Shown piece by piece: positions 29,334-38,476 of a stretch of DNA of 64,000 bases; position 1 is the first letter of the stretch; the number at the start of each line of letters is the position of its first letter. The notes beneath the pieces are model-generated. The model ran no database searches. It had not been told where the DNA came from and worked only from the letters and a program-made list of their open reading frames with translations. Source of the DNA: Allohoeflea poritis (GTDB taxonomy: Bacteria; Pseudomonadota; Alphaproteobacteria; Rhizobiales; Rhizobiaceae); NCBI RefSeq assembly GCF_027889715.1, contig NZ_JAPJZH010000005.1:62001-126000 (forward strand), given 5' to 3'. Made by a program: the position numbers and the translations under genes.

Positions 29334-30320
29334 ATGACCGACACGAAACCGCAACTTCCGTCCTATGCCGACCCGCTCGGCGAGACGCTGCATATGCTCA
29401 AGCTCAATGGAACGCTCTATTGCCGTTCGGAGCTGACGGCGCCCTGGGGTATCGACCTGCCGCCGATCGAAGGCTGCATGATGTTCCACATCGTCACCGC
29501 CGGACGGGGATGGCTGGAGGTGGAGGGTGAAGAGCCGGTGCTTCTGGAGACGGGCAGCCTGACGCTTGTCCCGCATGGCGCCGGGCATGTCATCCGCAGC
29601 AGCGCCGATTGCCCGGCCGAACCATTGTTCGACATTCCGGTTGAGCGGGTCAGCGACCGCTACGAGATCATGCGCCATGGCGGCGGCGGCGAATACACCC
29701 ATTCGATCTGCGTCGTGGTGCGGTTCGACCATGTCGCGGCGGAGCGCCTGGTCGCGCTGCTGCCAAGGATCGTGCAGGTGGATGCCTGGGACAGCGATGC
29801 GGAAAGCTGGCTGCAAAGCACGCTGCGGTTTATCGCGCGCGAGGCCAAGGAACTTCGGCCCGGCGGCGAGACCGTGATCACCCATCTTTCCGACATCCTC
29901 GTCATCCAGGCGATCCGCTCCTGGCTCGCCACGGCGCCGGCGGCGGATCAGGGCTGGCTTGCCGCGCTGCGGGACGGGCAGATCGGGCGGGCGCTGGCGA
30001 TGATCCACCGCACGCCGGACCGTGACTGGAGCGTCGAGGGCTTGGCACGGGAAGTCGGCATGTCGCGCTCGGCCTTCTCGGCGCGCTTTACCGAGCTCGT
30101 CGGGGAACCGGTCATGCGTTACGTCACCCAGTGGCGCATGCAACTGGCGCGGACCCAGATCCTAGAGGGCGCGGTTCCGCTCGCCGCACTCGCCAGGCAA
30201 ATGGGCTACCAGTCGGAGGCCGCGTTCAGCAGGGCCTTCAAGCGCATGTTCGGCATGCCCCCCGGTAAGGTCCGGCGCGCGCCGCCGCTTGTCCCCGGAC
30301 AAATACCAACCACAGATTGA
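29334..30320 (+). CDS. AraC family regulator with N-terminal cupin (AraC_binding_2/Cupin_6 type)
   Basis: A 328-residue transcription factor. The N-terminal cupin-like sensor domain (FHIVTAGRGWLEVEGEEPVLLETGSLTLVPHGAGH) is followed by a helical linker and a C-terminal AraC double helix-turn-helix (about residues 215-315: WSVEGLAREVGMSRSAFSARFTELVGEPVMRYVTQWRM, then LARQMGYQSEAAFSRAFKRMFGMPPG). It is transcribed away from the NmrA-type gene, which is its likely target. Inducer unknown. Confidence 0.94.
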   Translation: MTDTKPQLPSYADPLGETLHMLKLNGTLYCRSELTAPWGIDLPPIEGCMMFHIVTAGRGWLEVEGEEPVLLETGSLTLVPHGAGHVIRSSADCPAEPLFDIPVERVSDRYEIMRHGGGGEYTHSICVVVRFDHVAAERLVALLPRIVQVDAWDSDAESWLQSTLRFIAREAKELRPGGETVITHLSDILVIQAIRSWLATAPAADQGWLAALRDGQIGRALAMIHRTPDRDWSVEGLAREVGMSRSAFSARFTELVGEPVMRYVTQWRMQLARTQILEGAVPLAALARQMGYQSEAAFSRAFKRMFGMPPGKVRRAPPLVPGQIPTTD

Positions 30321-30374
30321 AGAGCGCTATCGGCTCGTTCATAGTCCTCCCGACTCGGTGCGGGAGGGATTTTC

Positions 30375-31997
30375 ATGAGCGACGGGATGGCGGATGCGAC
30401 ACAGATCGCTCATGAAGGCCTTCATCGCCATATCGGCGCCTGGGGCATGCTGCTTACCGGGCTGACCGGCATTATCGGATCGGGCTGGCTGTTCGCCTCG
30501 CTCTATGCCGTGCAGATCGCCGGGCCGGCGGCCGTGATTTCCTGGCTGATCGGATGTCTGCTGGCGCTGACCCTGGCGCTTATCTATGCCGAACTCGGGG
30601 CCCTCATACCGGCCGCCGGTGCGCTGGCGCGCATACCCTTCGTGGCGCTCGGACCGCTCGGCGGCTTTCTGAGCGGCTGGCTCTGCTGGATCGCCTATGT
30701 GGCGATGGTCTCGATCGAGGTCACGGCGGTGCTGGGCTATGCCGGCAACTACCTGCCGTGGCTGACCGAGACCATCGGCACCGACCGGATTCTGACCGGC
30801 CGGGGTATTCTGGTGGCGGCGCTGTTGATCGCGGTCTTCACCGCAATCAACATTGCCGGCGTCAAATGGATGATCCGCTCCAACATCGCCATAACGATCT
30901 GGAAGCTCGCCGTGCCGGTGCTGGTGGGGGTCATGCTGATCATCGCCGGTTTCCAGGCGGAGAATTTCACCGCCTATGGCGGTTTTGCGCCCTACGGCAT
31001 CAACGGCATCCTGGGCGCGGTCTCGAGCGGCGGCATCATATTTTCCTTTGTCGGGTTCCGTTCGGTGATCGATCTTGCCGGCGAAGCCCGCAACCCGGCG
31101 CGCAATGTGCCGCTGGCGCTGGTCGGTTCCGTCGTCATCTGCCTTGTCATCTATGTGCTGCTGCAGGTGGCGCTGATCGGCGCCATCCCGGCCGAACATC
31201 TCAAGGACGGCTGGGCCGGCGTGGTGGAAAACTTCGCCGCCGGCCCGTTTGCCGGCCTTGCGCTGATCCTCGGACTGCAATGGATGGCGCTGCTGGTCTT
31301 TGCCGACGCCATCATTTCGCCGGGCGGCACGGCGCTCGCCTATGTCGGCTCCTCCGGCCGGATAAACTATTCCATGGCGCAGACAGGCCTTTTCCCGAAG
31401 TTCTTCGCCCACCTCAACCGCAATCACGTGCCGGCCAATGCCATGGCCGTCAATTCAGTCATCGGCATCATCATCCTGGCGCCGCTGCCCGGCTGGCCGC
31501 AGCTTGCCGGTTTCATATCGTCGGCGGCGGTGCTGTCCCTGGCCATCGGTCCGGTCGCGCTGGTCGTGCTGCGCCGGCAGGCGGCGGATTATCAGAGGCC
31601 GTTCCGCATACCGTTCGCGCACGTCTTTTCGACCATAGCGTTCATATTTGTCGGCTTCATCGTCTACTGGTCCGGCTGGCAGACAAACTGGAAGATCCTG
31701 CTGATCGCCCTTGCCGGCTTCGCCTATTTCGCCCTTCGCAACCGTCTGCGCCGCGAGCCCGCGCCGCTTTACGTCAGACATACCGGCTGGCTGATCGTCT
31801 ACTACATCGTGCTGGCGATCATCTCATGGCTCGGCAATTTCGGCGGCGGGCTCGGCGTTATCCCCGTCTATCTCGATTCGGCCCTGATCATCGTGCTGTC
31901 GGTGACGATTTTCCAGGTGGCCGTCGGCAATCCGTTGCCGATCGACGTGGTGCGCCGTTTCATAGCCGATACCGATGCAAAGAAAGTAGCCGGCTAA
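30375..31997 (+). CDS. APC family amino-acid permease
   Basis: A 540-residue secondary transporter with about 12-14 membrane helices. The first block GAWGMLLTGLTGIIGSGWLFAS is the APC substrate-binding helix 1 motif (G-x-G-W/S), and FSFVGFRSVIDLAGEARNPARNVP matches helix 6 and its loop. It probably imports or exchanges amino acids or polyamines by proton or substrate exchange. The ATG follows GGGAGGGATTTTC. Its 3' end overlaps the 3' end of the convergent thiD gene by 4 bases. Confidence 0.92.
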   Translation: MSDGMADATQIAHEGLHRHIGAWGMLLTGLTGIIGSGWLFASLYAVQIAGPAAVISWLIGCLLALTLALIYAELGALIPAAGALARIPFVALGPLGGFLSGWLCWIAYVAMVSIEVTAVLGYAGNYLPWLTETIGTDRILTGRGILVAALLIAVFTAINIAGVKWMIRSNIAITIWKLAVPVLVGVMLIIAGFQAENFTAYGGFAPYGINGILGAVSSGGIIFSFVGFRSVIDLAGEARNPARNVPLALVGSVVICLVIYVLLQVALIGAIPAEHLKDGWAGVVENFAAGPFAGLALILGLQWMALLVFADAIISPGGTALAYVGSSGRINYSMAQTGLFPKFFAHLNRNHVPANAMAVNSVIGIIILAPLPGWPQLAGFISSAAVLSLAIGPVALVVLRRQAADYQRPFRIPFAHVFSTIAFIFVGFIVYWSGWQTNWKILLIALAGFAYFALRNRLRREPAPLYVRHTGWLIVYYIVLAIISWLGNFGGGLGVIPVYLDSALIIVLSVTIFQVAVGNPLPIDVVRRFIADTDAKKVAG

Positions 31998-32794
31998 TTT
32001 CTGTTCCATCCATGGTTGACCGGGCCGTGGCCATGTCCGACGGATAGCAGCCCGCTATGGACAATCGCACCGTGAACATAGTCCTTGGCGGCGCCGACGG
32101 CTTGCAGCAGCGAGCCTTGGCGGGGGATTTGCGCCGCGATCGCGGCAGACAGTGTGCAGCCGGTGCCATGGGTGTTTTGCGTGTCGATCCGCTCGGCCCT
32201 GAGCCACGAACGGGTATTGCTCGCGACCAGAAGGTCGCAGCTCGAGGCGCCGGAAAGGTGCCCGCCCTTCAGGAGCACGGAGCCGGATCCCATGCGCAGC
32301 AGCGCGTCGGCAGCGTTTTCCATGTCCTGAATGGAAGACGGCACCGGCGCCCCCAGCAATTCGCCGGCTTCCGGAAGGTTGGGCGTCAGCACGCTTGCCA
32401 GAGGAATGAGCCGGTCTTTCAAGGCATCAATTGCGTCCGGCTCGAGCAGCCGGGCGCCGGATGTCGAAACGCATACCGGATCAAGAACAACCGGAATGTC
32501 GGCAAACCGGCCGAGGCCTTCGGCAACCGCCAGCACCGTCTCGGCATTGGCCAGCATGCCAATCTTGATCGCGTCAACGCGGATATCCTCGGCGATGGAC
32601 AGCATCTGGTCTTTGACGAAACCGGTCGGGACCACGTGGACGGCATCGACGCCTCTCGTGTTCTGGGCCGTAAGGGCGGTGATGACGGACATGCCATAGG
32701 CGCCGTTCGCCGCTATGGTTTTCAGGTCCGCCTGTATGCCGGCCCCGCCCGACGGATCGGACCCTGCAATCGTCAATATGTTGGGTATCGCCAT
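31994..32794 (-). CDS. thiD: Hydroxymethylpyrimidine/phosphomethylpyrimidine kinase
   Basis: Ribokinase-fold enzyme (266 aa) that phosphorylates HMP and HMP-P in thiamine synthesis or salvage. The N-terminus AIPNILTIAGSDPSGGAGIQADLKT and the C-terminal anion-hole/catalytic motif THGTGCTLSAAIA are diagnostic. The ATG at 32792-32794 directly follows a TPP riboswitch, which confirms both start and function. No other thiamine gene is adjacent. It is convergent with the APC permease. Confidence 0.97.
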   Translation of the reverse strand: MAIPNILTIAGSDPSGGAGIQADLKTIAANGAYGMSVITALTAQNTRGVDAVHVVPTGFVKDQMLSIAEDIRVDAIKIGMLANAETVLAVAEGLGRFADIPVVLDPVCVSTSGARLLEPDAIDALKDRLIPLASVLTPNLPEAGELLGAPVPSSIQDMENAADALLRMGSGSVLLKGGHLSGASSCDLLVASNTRSWLRAERIDTQNTHGTGCTLSAAIAAQIPRQGSLLQAVGAAKDYVHGAIVHSGLLSVGHGHGPVNHGWNRN

Positions 32795-32800
32795 GATGCG

Positions 32801-32882
32801 CGCAACTCCCTTCGCCGGCATTATCCAGATCAGGTTCAACGGGTATGGTCTCAGCCCCCTTGGGGCACCCCGGTTGAGGGCA
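32801..32882 (-). promoter_or_regulatory. TPP riboswitch (THI element) controlling thiD
   Basis: Read on the minus strand, the core elements come in the right order: CCGGGGTGCCCC, GGGGCTGAGA, ACCCGTTGAACCTGAT, CTGGATAATGCCGGCGAAGGGAG. CUGAGA and the ACCUGAUCUGGAUAAUGCC-GCGAAGGGA tail are the invariant thiamine pyrophosphate-binding segments. The only purine-rich ribosome binding site of thiD (AAGGGAG) is the 3' edge of the element, 9-10 bases before the ATG, so TPP binding probably hides it (translational control). Confidence 0.95.
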
Positions 32883-32883
32883 A

Positions 32884-32910
32884 TCGATACGAACGAAGCG
32901 GCAAAGTCAA
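32884..32910 (-). promoter_or_regulatory. Candidate promoter upstream of the TPP riboswitch
   Basis: On the minus strand CTTGACT (TTGACT at 32905-32910) is followed after 15 bases by TATCGA (32884-32889), directly ahead of the riboswitch. The -35 is a good alphaproteobacterial match; the spacer is short. Confidence 0.4.
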
Positions 32911-33013
32911 GGAAGGCGGGTATTGCCGTTCAAACGTCTTGAAATCTTCGCACTTTCCTGTTGCGTTAGGTGCGGTGGGCGCAGACATGATGAATCCTTG
33001 ATGGGAGGAAACG

Positions 33014-36000
33014 ATGTTCAGGCATTTGCGACATGCGGCGGCCCTTGTGGCCATCGCCGCCATCTCCGTGTCCACGGCTTTCGCCCAGACGAAGCGCCTC
33101 GAGATCTTCGACAATGCCGATTTCTACGGTTTCGACCTGCGGGCGGAAAAGGATGTGACGCTTGAGCAGTGCAAATCCTACTGTCTTGCCGACAATGCCT
33201 GCCGCGCCTTTACCTACAACACCGGTGCCGCGCGCTGTTTCCTGAAATCGGACTTCAACCGGATGGACCGCTTTGACGGTGCCGTTTCGGGCAAGGTGGT
33301 TTCCGATACGAACGCGCCCGATATCGGCGCCGCGCCGGAACTCGCATTTCTGTCGCGCGGGCTCTCATCGGAGGCGTCCGCGCTGAAAGCCGAGGCGCCC
33401 GGCTGGCACGATGCCGGCCTCGGCCTTGCCGCGACGACGGCGGCGGCGCGCAATGCGCTGGCGGTTGGCGAGGCGCCGGCGGCAATCGACTATTTCGGCA
33501 AGGCGTTGGCGATCGATCCGGATGATCCGGGCCTCTGGCTCAGCCTTTCGCAGGCGGCTCTGAATGCCCTTTATACCGGGTCGCGCAATGACTACAGGAC
33601 GCAGCGGGCAGCAACAGCAGCCGCGCTCAACGCCTATGAATTGTCACGCGATGCGCCAGTACGCGCTCAGGCGCTCGACCTGCTCGCCAAGGGGCTCGAG
33701 CTGCGCCAGCAGTACCGCCCGGCGCTGGAAGCCTACAAGGCCAGCCTTTCGCTGATCGATTCTCCGCGCGTGCGGGCTGATTTTCAGGATTTGAGGGCGC
33801 GCAAGGGTTTTCGTGTCGTCGAGCACACGGTGGATGCCGACAGCGCCACGGCGCGGCTTTGCGTGCGCTTTTCCGATCCGCTGGTTCCGACCGGGACCGA
33901 CTACGCATCCTATGTGCGCATTGACGGGCAGCCGGCACAGTCGATCTCGGCAAAGGGACAGGAGATATGTGCCGACGGGCTCGATCACGGCAAATCGTAC
34001 CGGCTGACGCTGCGGGCCGGTCTGCCGGCGGAGGTCGGCGAAACGCTCGAAGCGCCGGTGACGATCAATGTCTATGTCCGCGACCGCGCGCCGTCGGTGC
34101 GGTTCGATGGCGACCGTTTCGTCCTTCCGGGTGCCGGGCGCCACGGCATTCCGGTGGTCAGCGTCAATGCCGATGCCGTGGATGTTGAACTCTACCGGAT
34201 CGGCGACCGGTCGCTGGCGCCGGTCCTGTCGCGGTCGCAGTTTCTCAAGCAACTTGATGCTTACGATGCGAACAACATCCGCGACGCGCTGGGCGAACGG
34301 GTCTGGCAGGGAAGCCTGCAAACCGCCGGTGAACTGAACCGCGAGACGGTGACGAGCTTTCCCGTGGATGAAGCGCTGCCGGAACGCAAGCCGGGCGTCT
34401 ATGTGATGATGGCAAGCGTTGCCGATGCCCGGCTCGACAATTGGGAAAGCCGCGCGACGCAATGGCTGGTGATCTCCCATATCGGCCTTTCCTCTTTCTC
34501 CGGCAGCGACGGCCTGCATGTCTTCGCCCGCTCGCTGGACACCGCCAAGCCGGTGGAAGGCGTGAAGCTGACGCTGCTTGCCCGCAACAACGAAGTGCTC
34601 GGCGAGGCCAGAAGCGATGCCGAAGGGCGGGCGCATTTCGCCGCCGGTCTGACGCGGGGGAAGGATGGCCGCGCCCCGGCCGTCGTCACCGCCGATGGCG
34701 GCAATGGCGATTTCGTCTTTCTGGACCTTTCGCGCGCCGGTTTCGATCTGTCCGACCGCGGCGTGACGGGCCGCGCCGCACCCGGTCCGCTCGACATGTT
34801 CGCCTGGCTCGACCGCGGCATCTACCGGGCCGGCGAAACCGTGCATCTGGCGGCGCTGCTGCGCGATGACGCGGCATTTGCCGTGGCCGACCTGCCGCTG
34901 ACATTCGCGGTGATCCGGCCGGACGGCAAGGAAGAGCGGCGCGTGGTTCGCAACGGCGGTCCGGCTGGCGGCTACGGTCTCGATCTCGACCTGCCGGCCA
35001 ACGCCATGCATGGCGTATGGACCGTGCGCGCCTTCGCCGACGCCAAGGGGCCGCCGCTCAGCGAAAAGCGCTTCCTGGTCGAGGATTTCAGGCCCGACCG
35101 CATCGCATTCGATCTGGAGATTCCGAAGGCGCCGCTGGTTGCGGGAAGGCCGGAGACGGTCGGGATCGACGGGCGGTTCCTGTATGGCGCGCCGGCGGCG
35201 GGTCTCGCTGTGGAGGCCGATCTGAAGCTCAAATCCGTGCGTGAACGATCCGATGCGCCGGGCTACGTCTTCGGCCTTGCCGACGAGACCGCCATCGATA
35301 CGCACTATGATGTGGGCACTGCCTCCAACCTGGATGCGCGGGGGCACGGCTCCGTCGACATCGACCTTCCGTCATTGCCGGCAACCACCCATCCGCTGGT
35401 TGCCGATCTTACCGTGCGGGTTCGCGAAGGCGGCGGAAGGGCGGTCGAGAAGACCGGCACCATCACGGTGCGTCCGCAAGGCTCCATGATCGGCATCAAG
35501 CCTGAGTTCAGTGGCGATCAGGTGGGCGAGAACAGCACGGCGCGGTTCCAGGTGATCGCCGTCGGCCCGGATGGCGACCGGCTCTCCGAATCCGGTCTGA
35601 GATGGTCGCTGCTGCGCATCGAGCGTGATTACCAATGGTATCGCGAGGGCAACCGCTGGCGCTATGAGCCGGTCGAATACACCAGCCAGGTCGATGACGG
35701 CACGATCGATGCCAGCGAAGGCACGGCTGCCCAGATTGCCGTTGCCGTCGATTGGGGGCGTTACCGGCTGACGGTCGAATCGGGCGATCCGGGCGGAGCG
35801 GCAACCAGTGTCGAATTCGACGCGGGCTGGTATGTCAGCGCCGCCTCGACGGAAACGCCGGACGGGCTGGAGATTGCCCTTGACCGCGACCGCTACAGCG
35901 CCGGCGATATGGCAAAGCTGCTTATTTCGCCGCGCTTTTCCGGCGATGCGCTGATCACGGTGTCGAATGACCGTTTGCATGATGTCTTTACCGCCACGGT

Positions 36001-38476
36001 GCCGGCGGGCGGCACCGAGATCGACATTCTCGTCGATGCGGCCTGGGGCGCCGGAGCCTATGTGACCGCGACCCTGATCCGGCCGGGCAGCGCTGCCGAA
36101 AACCGGATGCCGTCGCGTGCCGTCGGCATCAAATGGCTGCCGATCGATCCGGGCGAGCGGGCTCTGGACGTGGCGCTTGAGGTGCCCGAAAAGATCAAGC
36201 CGAACACGACTTTGGATATTCCCGTTACCGTTTCGGGTGCCGGCGCGGGCGAGGAAGCCTATGTCACGGTTGCGGCCGTGGATGTGGGCATTTTGAACCT
36301 GACGGCGTTCGCGGCGCCGGACCCGCAAAACTGGTATTTCGGTCAGCGCCGCATGGGCGTCGAGATCCGCGACCTTTACAGCCGGCTCATCGACGGCGCG
36401 CAGGGTGCGACCGGCCGAATTCGCAGCGGCGGTGACGGGCCCGGCATGGCTGTCAAGGGCAGCCCGCCGCGCGAGCGGCTGGTGGCGCTTTATTCCGGCA
36501 TTGTGCGTTTGGACGCCGATGGAAAGACCGTGATTTCATTCGATGTTCCGCAGTTTAACGGCACATTGCGGCTGATGGCCGTCGCCTGGACGCCGCAAGG
36601 CGTCGGGCAGGCTGATAAGGATGTCATCGTCCGCGATCCGGTCGTGATCACCGCAAGCCTTCCGAAATTCCTGGCGCCCGAGGACTATTCCCAGATCCGC
36701 TACGATATCGCCAATACGGATGGTCCGGCCGGCACCTATCGGGTCTCGCTGGACACGGGCGATGCGTTGCGGGCGGAAATTTCCGGCCTGCCCGGCACGA
36801 TCCGGCTCGATCAGGGTGGCAACGCTGCTTTCGTCGTCGGGGTCACGGCCGGCCGGCCGGACCTTGCGCAGGTCACGCTGCGGCTGGACGGTCCGGCGGA
36901 TTTCAGCGTCGAAAACACGCAGCTGCTGAATGTGCGCCCGGCCACACTGCCCGTCACAACCCGTCTGGAACTGCCGCTGGCGGCCAATGGCGGATCGGCG
37001 GTCATCGATCAGGAATTGCTGGCGGCCTATTATCTCGACGGCGCCAGCGTCAGCATCGATGTCTCGCGGTCGGATTTCGACGTGCCGGGCCTGCTTCTGG
37101 CACTCGACCGCTACCCCTATGGCTGCGCCGAGCAGACGACAAGCCGTGCCCTGCCGCTGCTTTATCTGAGCGAGCTCGATGCACCCGCGGCGCTTCTGGA
37201 CGACCCGGATCTTCGCGAGCGGGTCCAAAAGGCGATCGCCCGGGTGCTGTCCTACCAGTCGGCAGGCGGAAGTTTCGGCCTTTGGGGGCCGGGCGGGGGC
37301 GATCTGTGGCTCGACGCCTATGTGACGGACTTCCTGACACGGGCGCGCGAAAAGGACTATGCGGTTCCCGCCCAATCGATGCGCCTGGCGCTCGACAATC
37401 TTCAGAGCGTTCTGTCCTACACGAACAACGTCGCCGACAATGGCGACGGTATCGCCTATGCGCTTTACGTGCTGGCGCGCAACAAGCGGGCTTCGGCGGG
37501 TGATCTGCGCTACTATGCGGATGCCCAGCTCGACGCGTTTGCTACGCCGCTGGCGCGGGCGCAGATCGCGGCAAGCCTGGCACTTTACGGCGACAGCGAG
37601 CGGGCCCAGCGGGCCTTCGGTTCCGCCTACCGGCTCGCCAACGCGGCCGGGGCCGCCAATCTGCGCCGCACCGATTACGGCTCGGCGCTGCGTGACGATG
37701 CGGCCATGCTGGCGCTAGCCGGTGAAAGCCGTCCCGTCACGCCGCTGCTCGGCGACATGGTGCAGCTCGTTTCTGCCCGCCAGTCACAGAGACCGGCGCG
37801 CACCACACAGGAACAGGCCTGGATGCTGCTCGCCGCGCGTTCGGTACAGGAGACCCAAGAGACAGCAAGGCTCAGCGTCGACGGGCAGCCGGTGAGCGGA
37901 CGTTTCGGACGCACCGTCAGCGGCGATGCGATCGTCGACCAGCCGATCCGCCTGCGCAATGACGGGTCCGAGCCGGTGCGGGCGGTTGTCACGACGGTTG
38001 CCGCGCCGCTGCAGGCACCGCCCGCGGGCGGAAACGGCTTTACCATCAGCCGCAGCCATCATGATCTTGACGGGCGCGAGGTGTCCATCGATTCGGTGGC
38101 GCAGAACCAGCGTTTCGTCGTCGTCCTCACCGTCCAGCAGACGAACCGGCTGCCGGCGCGGATCGTGCTGACCGATCTTTTGCCGGCCGGGCTCGAGATC
38201 GACAACCCAAGGATCGTTGAGAGCGCGGCGCTTTCCGGTTTTTCCTGGCTCGGCGAGACCGCGCCGGCGCATACGGAGTTTCGCGACGACCGGTTCGTTG
38301 CCGCATTCGATGCGAATGGCGGCGCCGACGGACCCATTCGGGTCGCCTATGTGGTGCGTGCCGTCGTTCCGGGCTCCTACGCGCTTCCGGCGGCACAGGT
38401 CGAGGACATGTACCGCCCTGAATTCTCGGCGCGCACCGCTGCCCGCTGGATGACGGTGCGCGACGCGGACCAATGA
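33014..38476 (+). CDS. Bacterial alpha-2-macroglobulin with N-terminal PAN/Apple domain
   Basis: An 1820-residue secreted protein of the large YfaS-type macroglobulins, thought to trap attacking proteases in the periplasm. The signal peptide (HAAALVAIAAISVSTAFA) is followed by a PAN/Apple-like domain (about residues 28-95, with C-x3-C and C-x7-FTYN patterning). A helical TPR-like stretch (about 145-265) and the MG-domain array come next. The thioester motif CAEQ is intact at C1371-Q1374 (YPYGCAEQTTSR), so covalent trapping is possible. The ATG has GGGAGGAAACG upstream. The stop overlaps the pbpC start (ATGA), the classic A2M-PBP1C repair pairing. Confidence 0.94.
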   Translation: MFRHLRHAAALVAIAAISVSTAFAQTKRLEIFDNADFYGFDLRAEKDVTLEQCKSYCLADNACRAFTYNTGAARCFLKSDFNRMDRFDGAVSGKVVSDTNAPDIGAAPELAFLSRGLSSEASALKAEAPGWHDAGLGLAATTAAARNALAVGEAPAAIDYFGKALAIDPDDPGLWLSLSQAALNALYTGSRNDYRTQRAATAAALNAYELSRDAPVRAQALDLLAKGLELRQQYRPALEAYKASLSLIDSPRVRADFQDLRARKGFRVVEHTVDADSATARLCVRFSDPLVPTGTDYASYVRIDGQPAQSISAKGQEICADGLDHGKSYRLTLRAGLPAEVGETLEAPVTINVYVRDRAPSVRFDGDRFVLPGAGRHGIPVVSVNADAVDVELYRIGDRSLAPVLSRSQFLKQLDAYDANNIRDALGERVWQGSLQTAGELNRETVTSFPVDEALPERKPGVYVMMASVADARLDNWESRATQWLVISHIGLSSFSGSDGLHVFARSLDTAKPVEGVKLTLLARNNEVLGEARSDAEGRAHFAAGLTRGKDGRAPAVVTADGGNGDFVFLDLSRAGFDLSDRGVTGRAAPGPLDMFAWLDRGIYRAGETVHLAALLRDDAAFAVADLPLTFAVIRPDGKEERRVVRNGGPAGGYGLDLDLPANAMHGVWTVRAFADAKGPPLSEKRFLVEDFRPDRIAFDLEIPKAPLVAGRPETVGIDGRFLYGAPAAGLAVEADLKLKSVRERSDAPGYVFGLADETAIDTHYDVGTASNLDARGHGSVDIDLPSLPATTHPLVADLTVRVREGGGRAVEKTGTITVRPQGSMIGIKPEFSGDQVGENSTARFQVIAVGPDGDRLSESGLRWSLLRIERDYQWYREGNRWRYEPVEYTSQVDDGTIDASEGTAAQIAVAVDWGRYRLTVESGDPGGAATSVEFDAGWYVSAASTETPDGLEIALDRDRYSAGDMAKLLISPRFSGDALITVSNDRLHDVFTATVPAGGTEIDILVDAAWGAGAYVTATLIRPGSAAENRMPSRAVGIKWLPIDPGERALDVALEVPEKIKPNTTLDIPVTVSGAGAGEEAYVTVAAVDVGILNLTAFAAPDPQNWYFGQRRMGVEIRDLYSRLIDGAQGATGRIRSGGDGPGMAVKGSPPRERLVALYSGIVRLDADGKTVISFDVPQFNGTLRLMAVAWTPQGVGQADKDVIVRDPVVITASLPKFLAPEDYSQIRYDIANTDGPAGTYRVSLDTGDALRAEISGLPGTIRLDQGGNAAFVVGVTAGRPDLAQVTLRLDGPADFSVENTQLLNVRPATLPVTTRLELPLAANGGSAVIDQELLAAYYLDGASVSIDVSRSDFDVPGLLLALDRYPYGCAEQTTSRALPLLYLSELDAPAALLDDPDLRERVQKAIARVLSYQSAGGSFGLWGPGGGDLWLDAYVTDFLTRAREKDYAVPAQSMRLALDNLQSVLSYTNNVADNGDGIAYALYVLARNKRASAGDLRYYADAQLDAFATPLARAQIAASLALYGDSERAQRAFGSAYRLANAAGAANLRRTDYGSALRDDAAMLALAGESRPVTPLLGDMVQLVSARQSQRPARTTQEQAWMLLAARSVQETQETARLSVDGQPVSGRFGRTVSGDAIVDQPIRLRNDGSEPVRAVVTTVAAPLQAPPAGGNGFTISRSHHDLDGREVSIDSVAQNQRFVVVLTVQQTNRLPARIVLTDLLPAGLEIDNPRIVESAALSGFSWLGETAPAHTEFRDDRFVAAFDANGGADGPIRVAYVVRAVVPGSYALPAAQVEDMYRPEFSARTAARWMTVRDADQ

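Noticed and set aside
30554-32047. A 497-codon plus-strand frame inside the APC permease gene
   Set aside because: It is the shifted frame of the permease, with Arg/Gly/His-rich composition typical of such shadows.
33644-35347. A 567-codon frame antisense to the alpha-2-macroglobulin gene
   Set aside because: Long antisense frames are expected in G+C-rich DNA. It is His/Arg-rich with no recognisable domain, and the plus-strand gene is certain.
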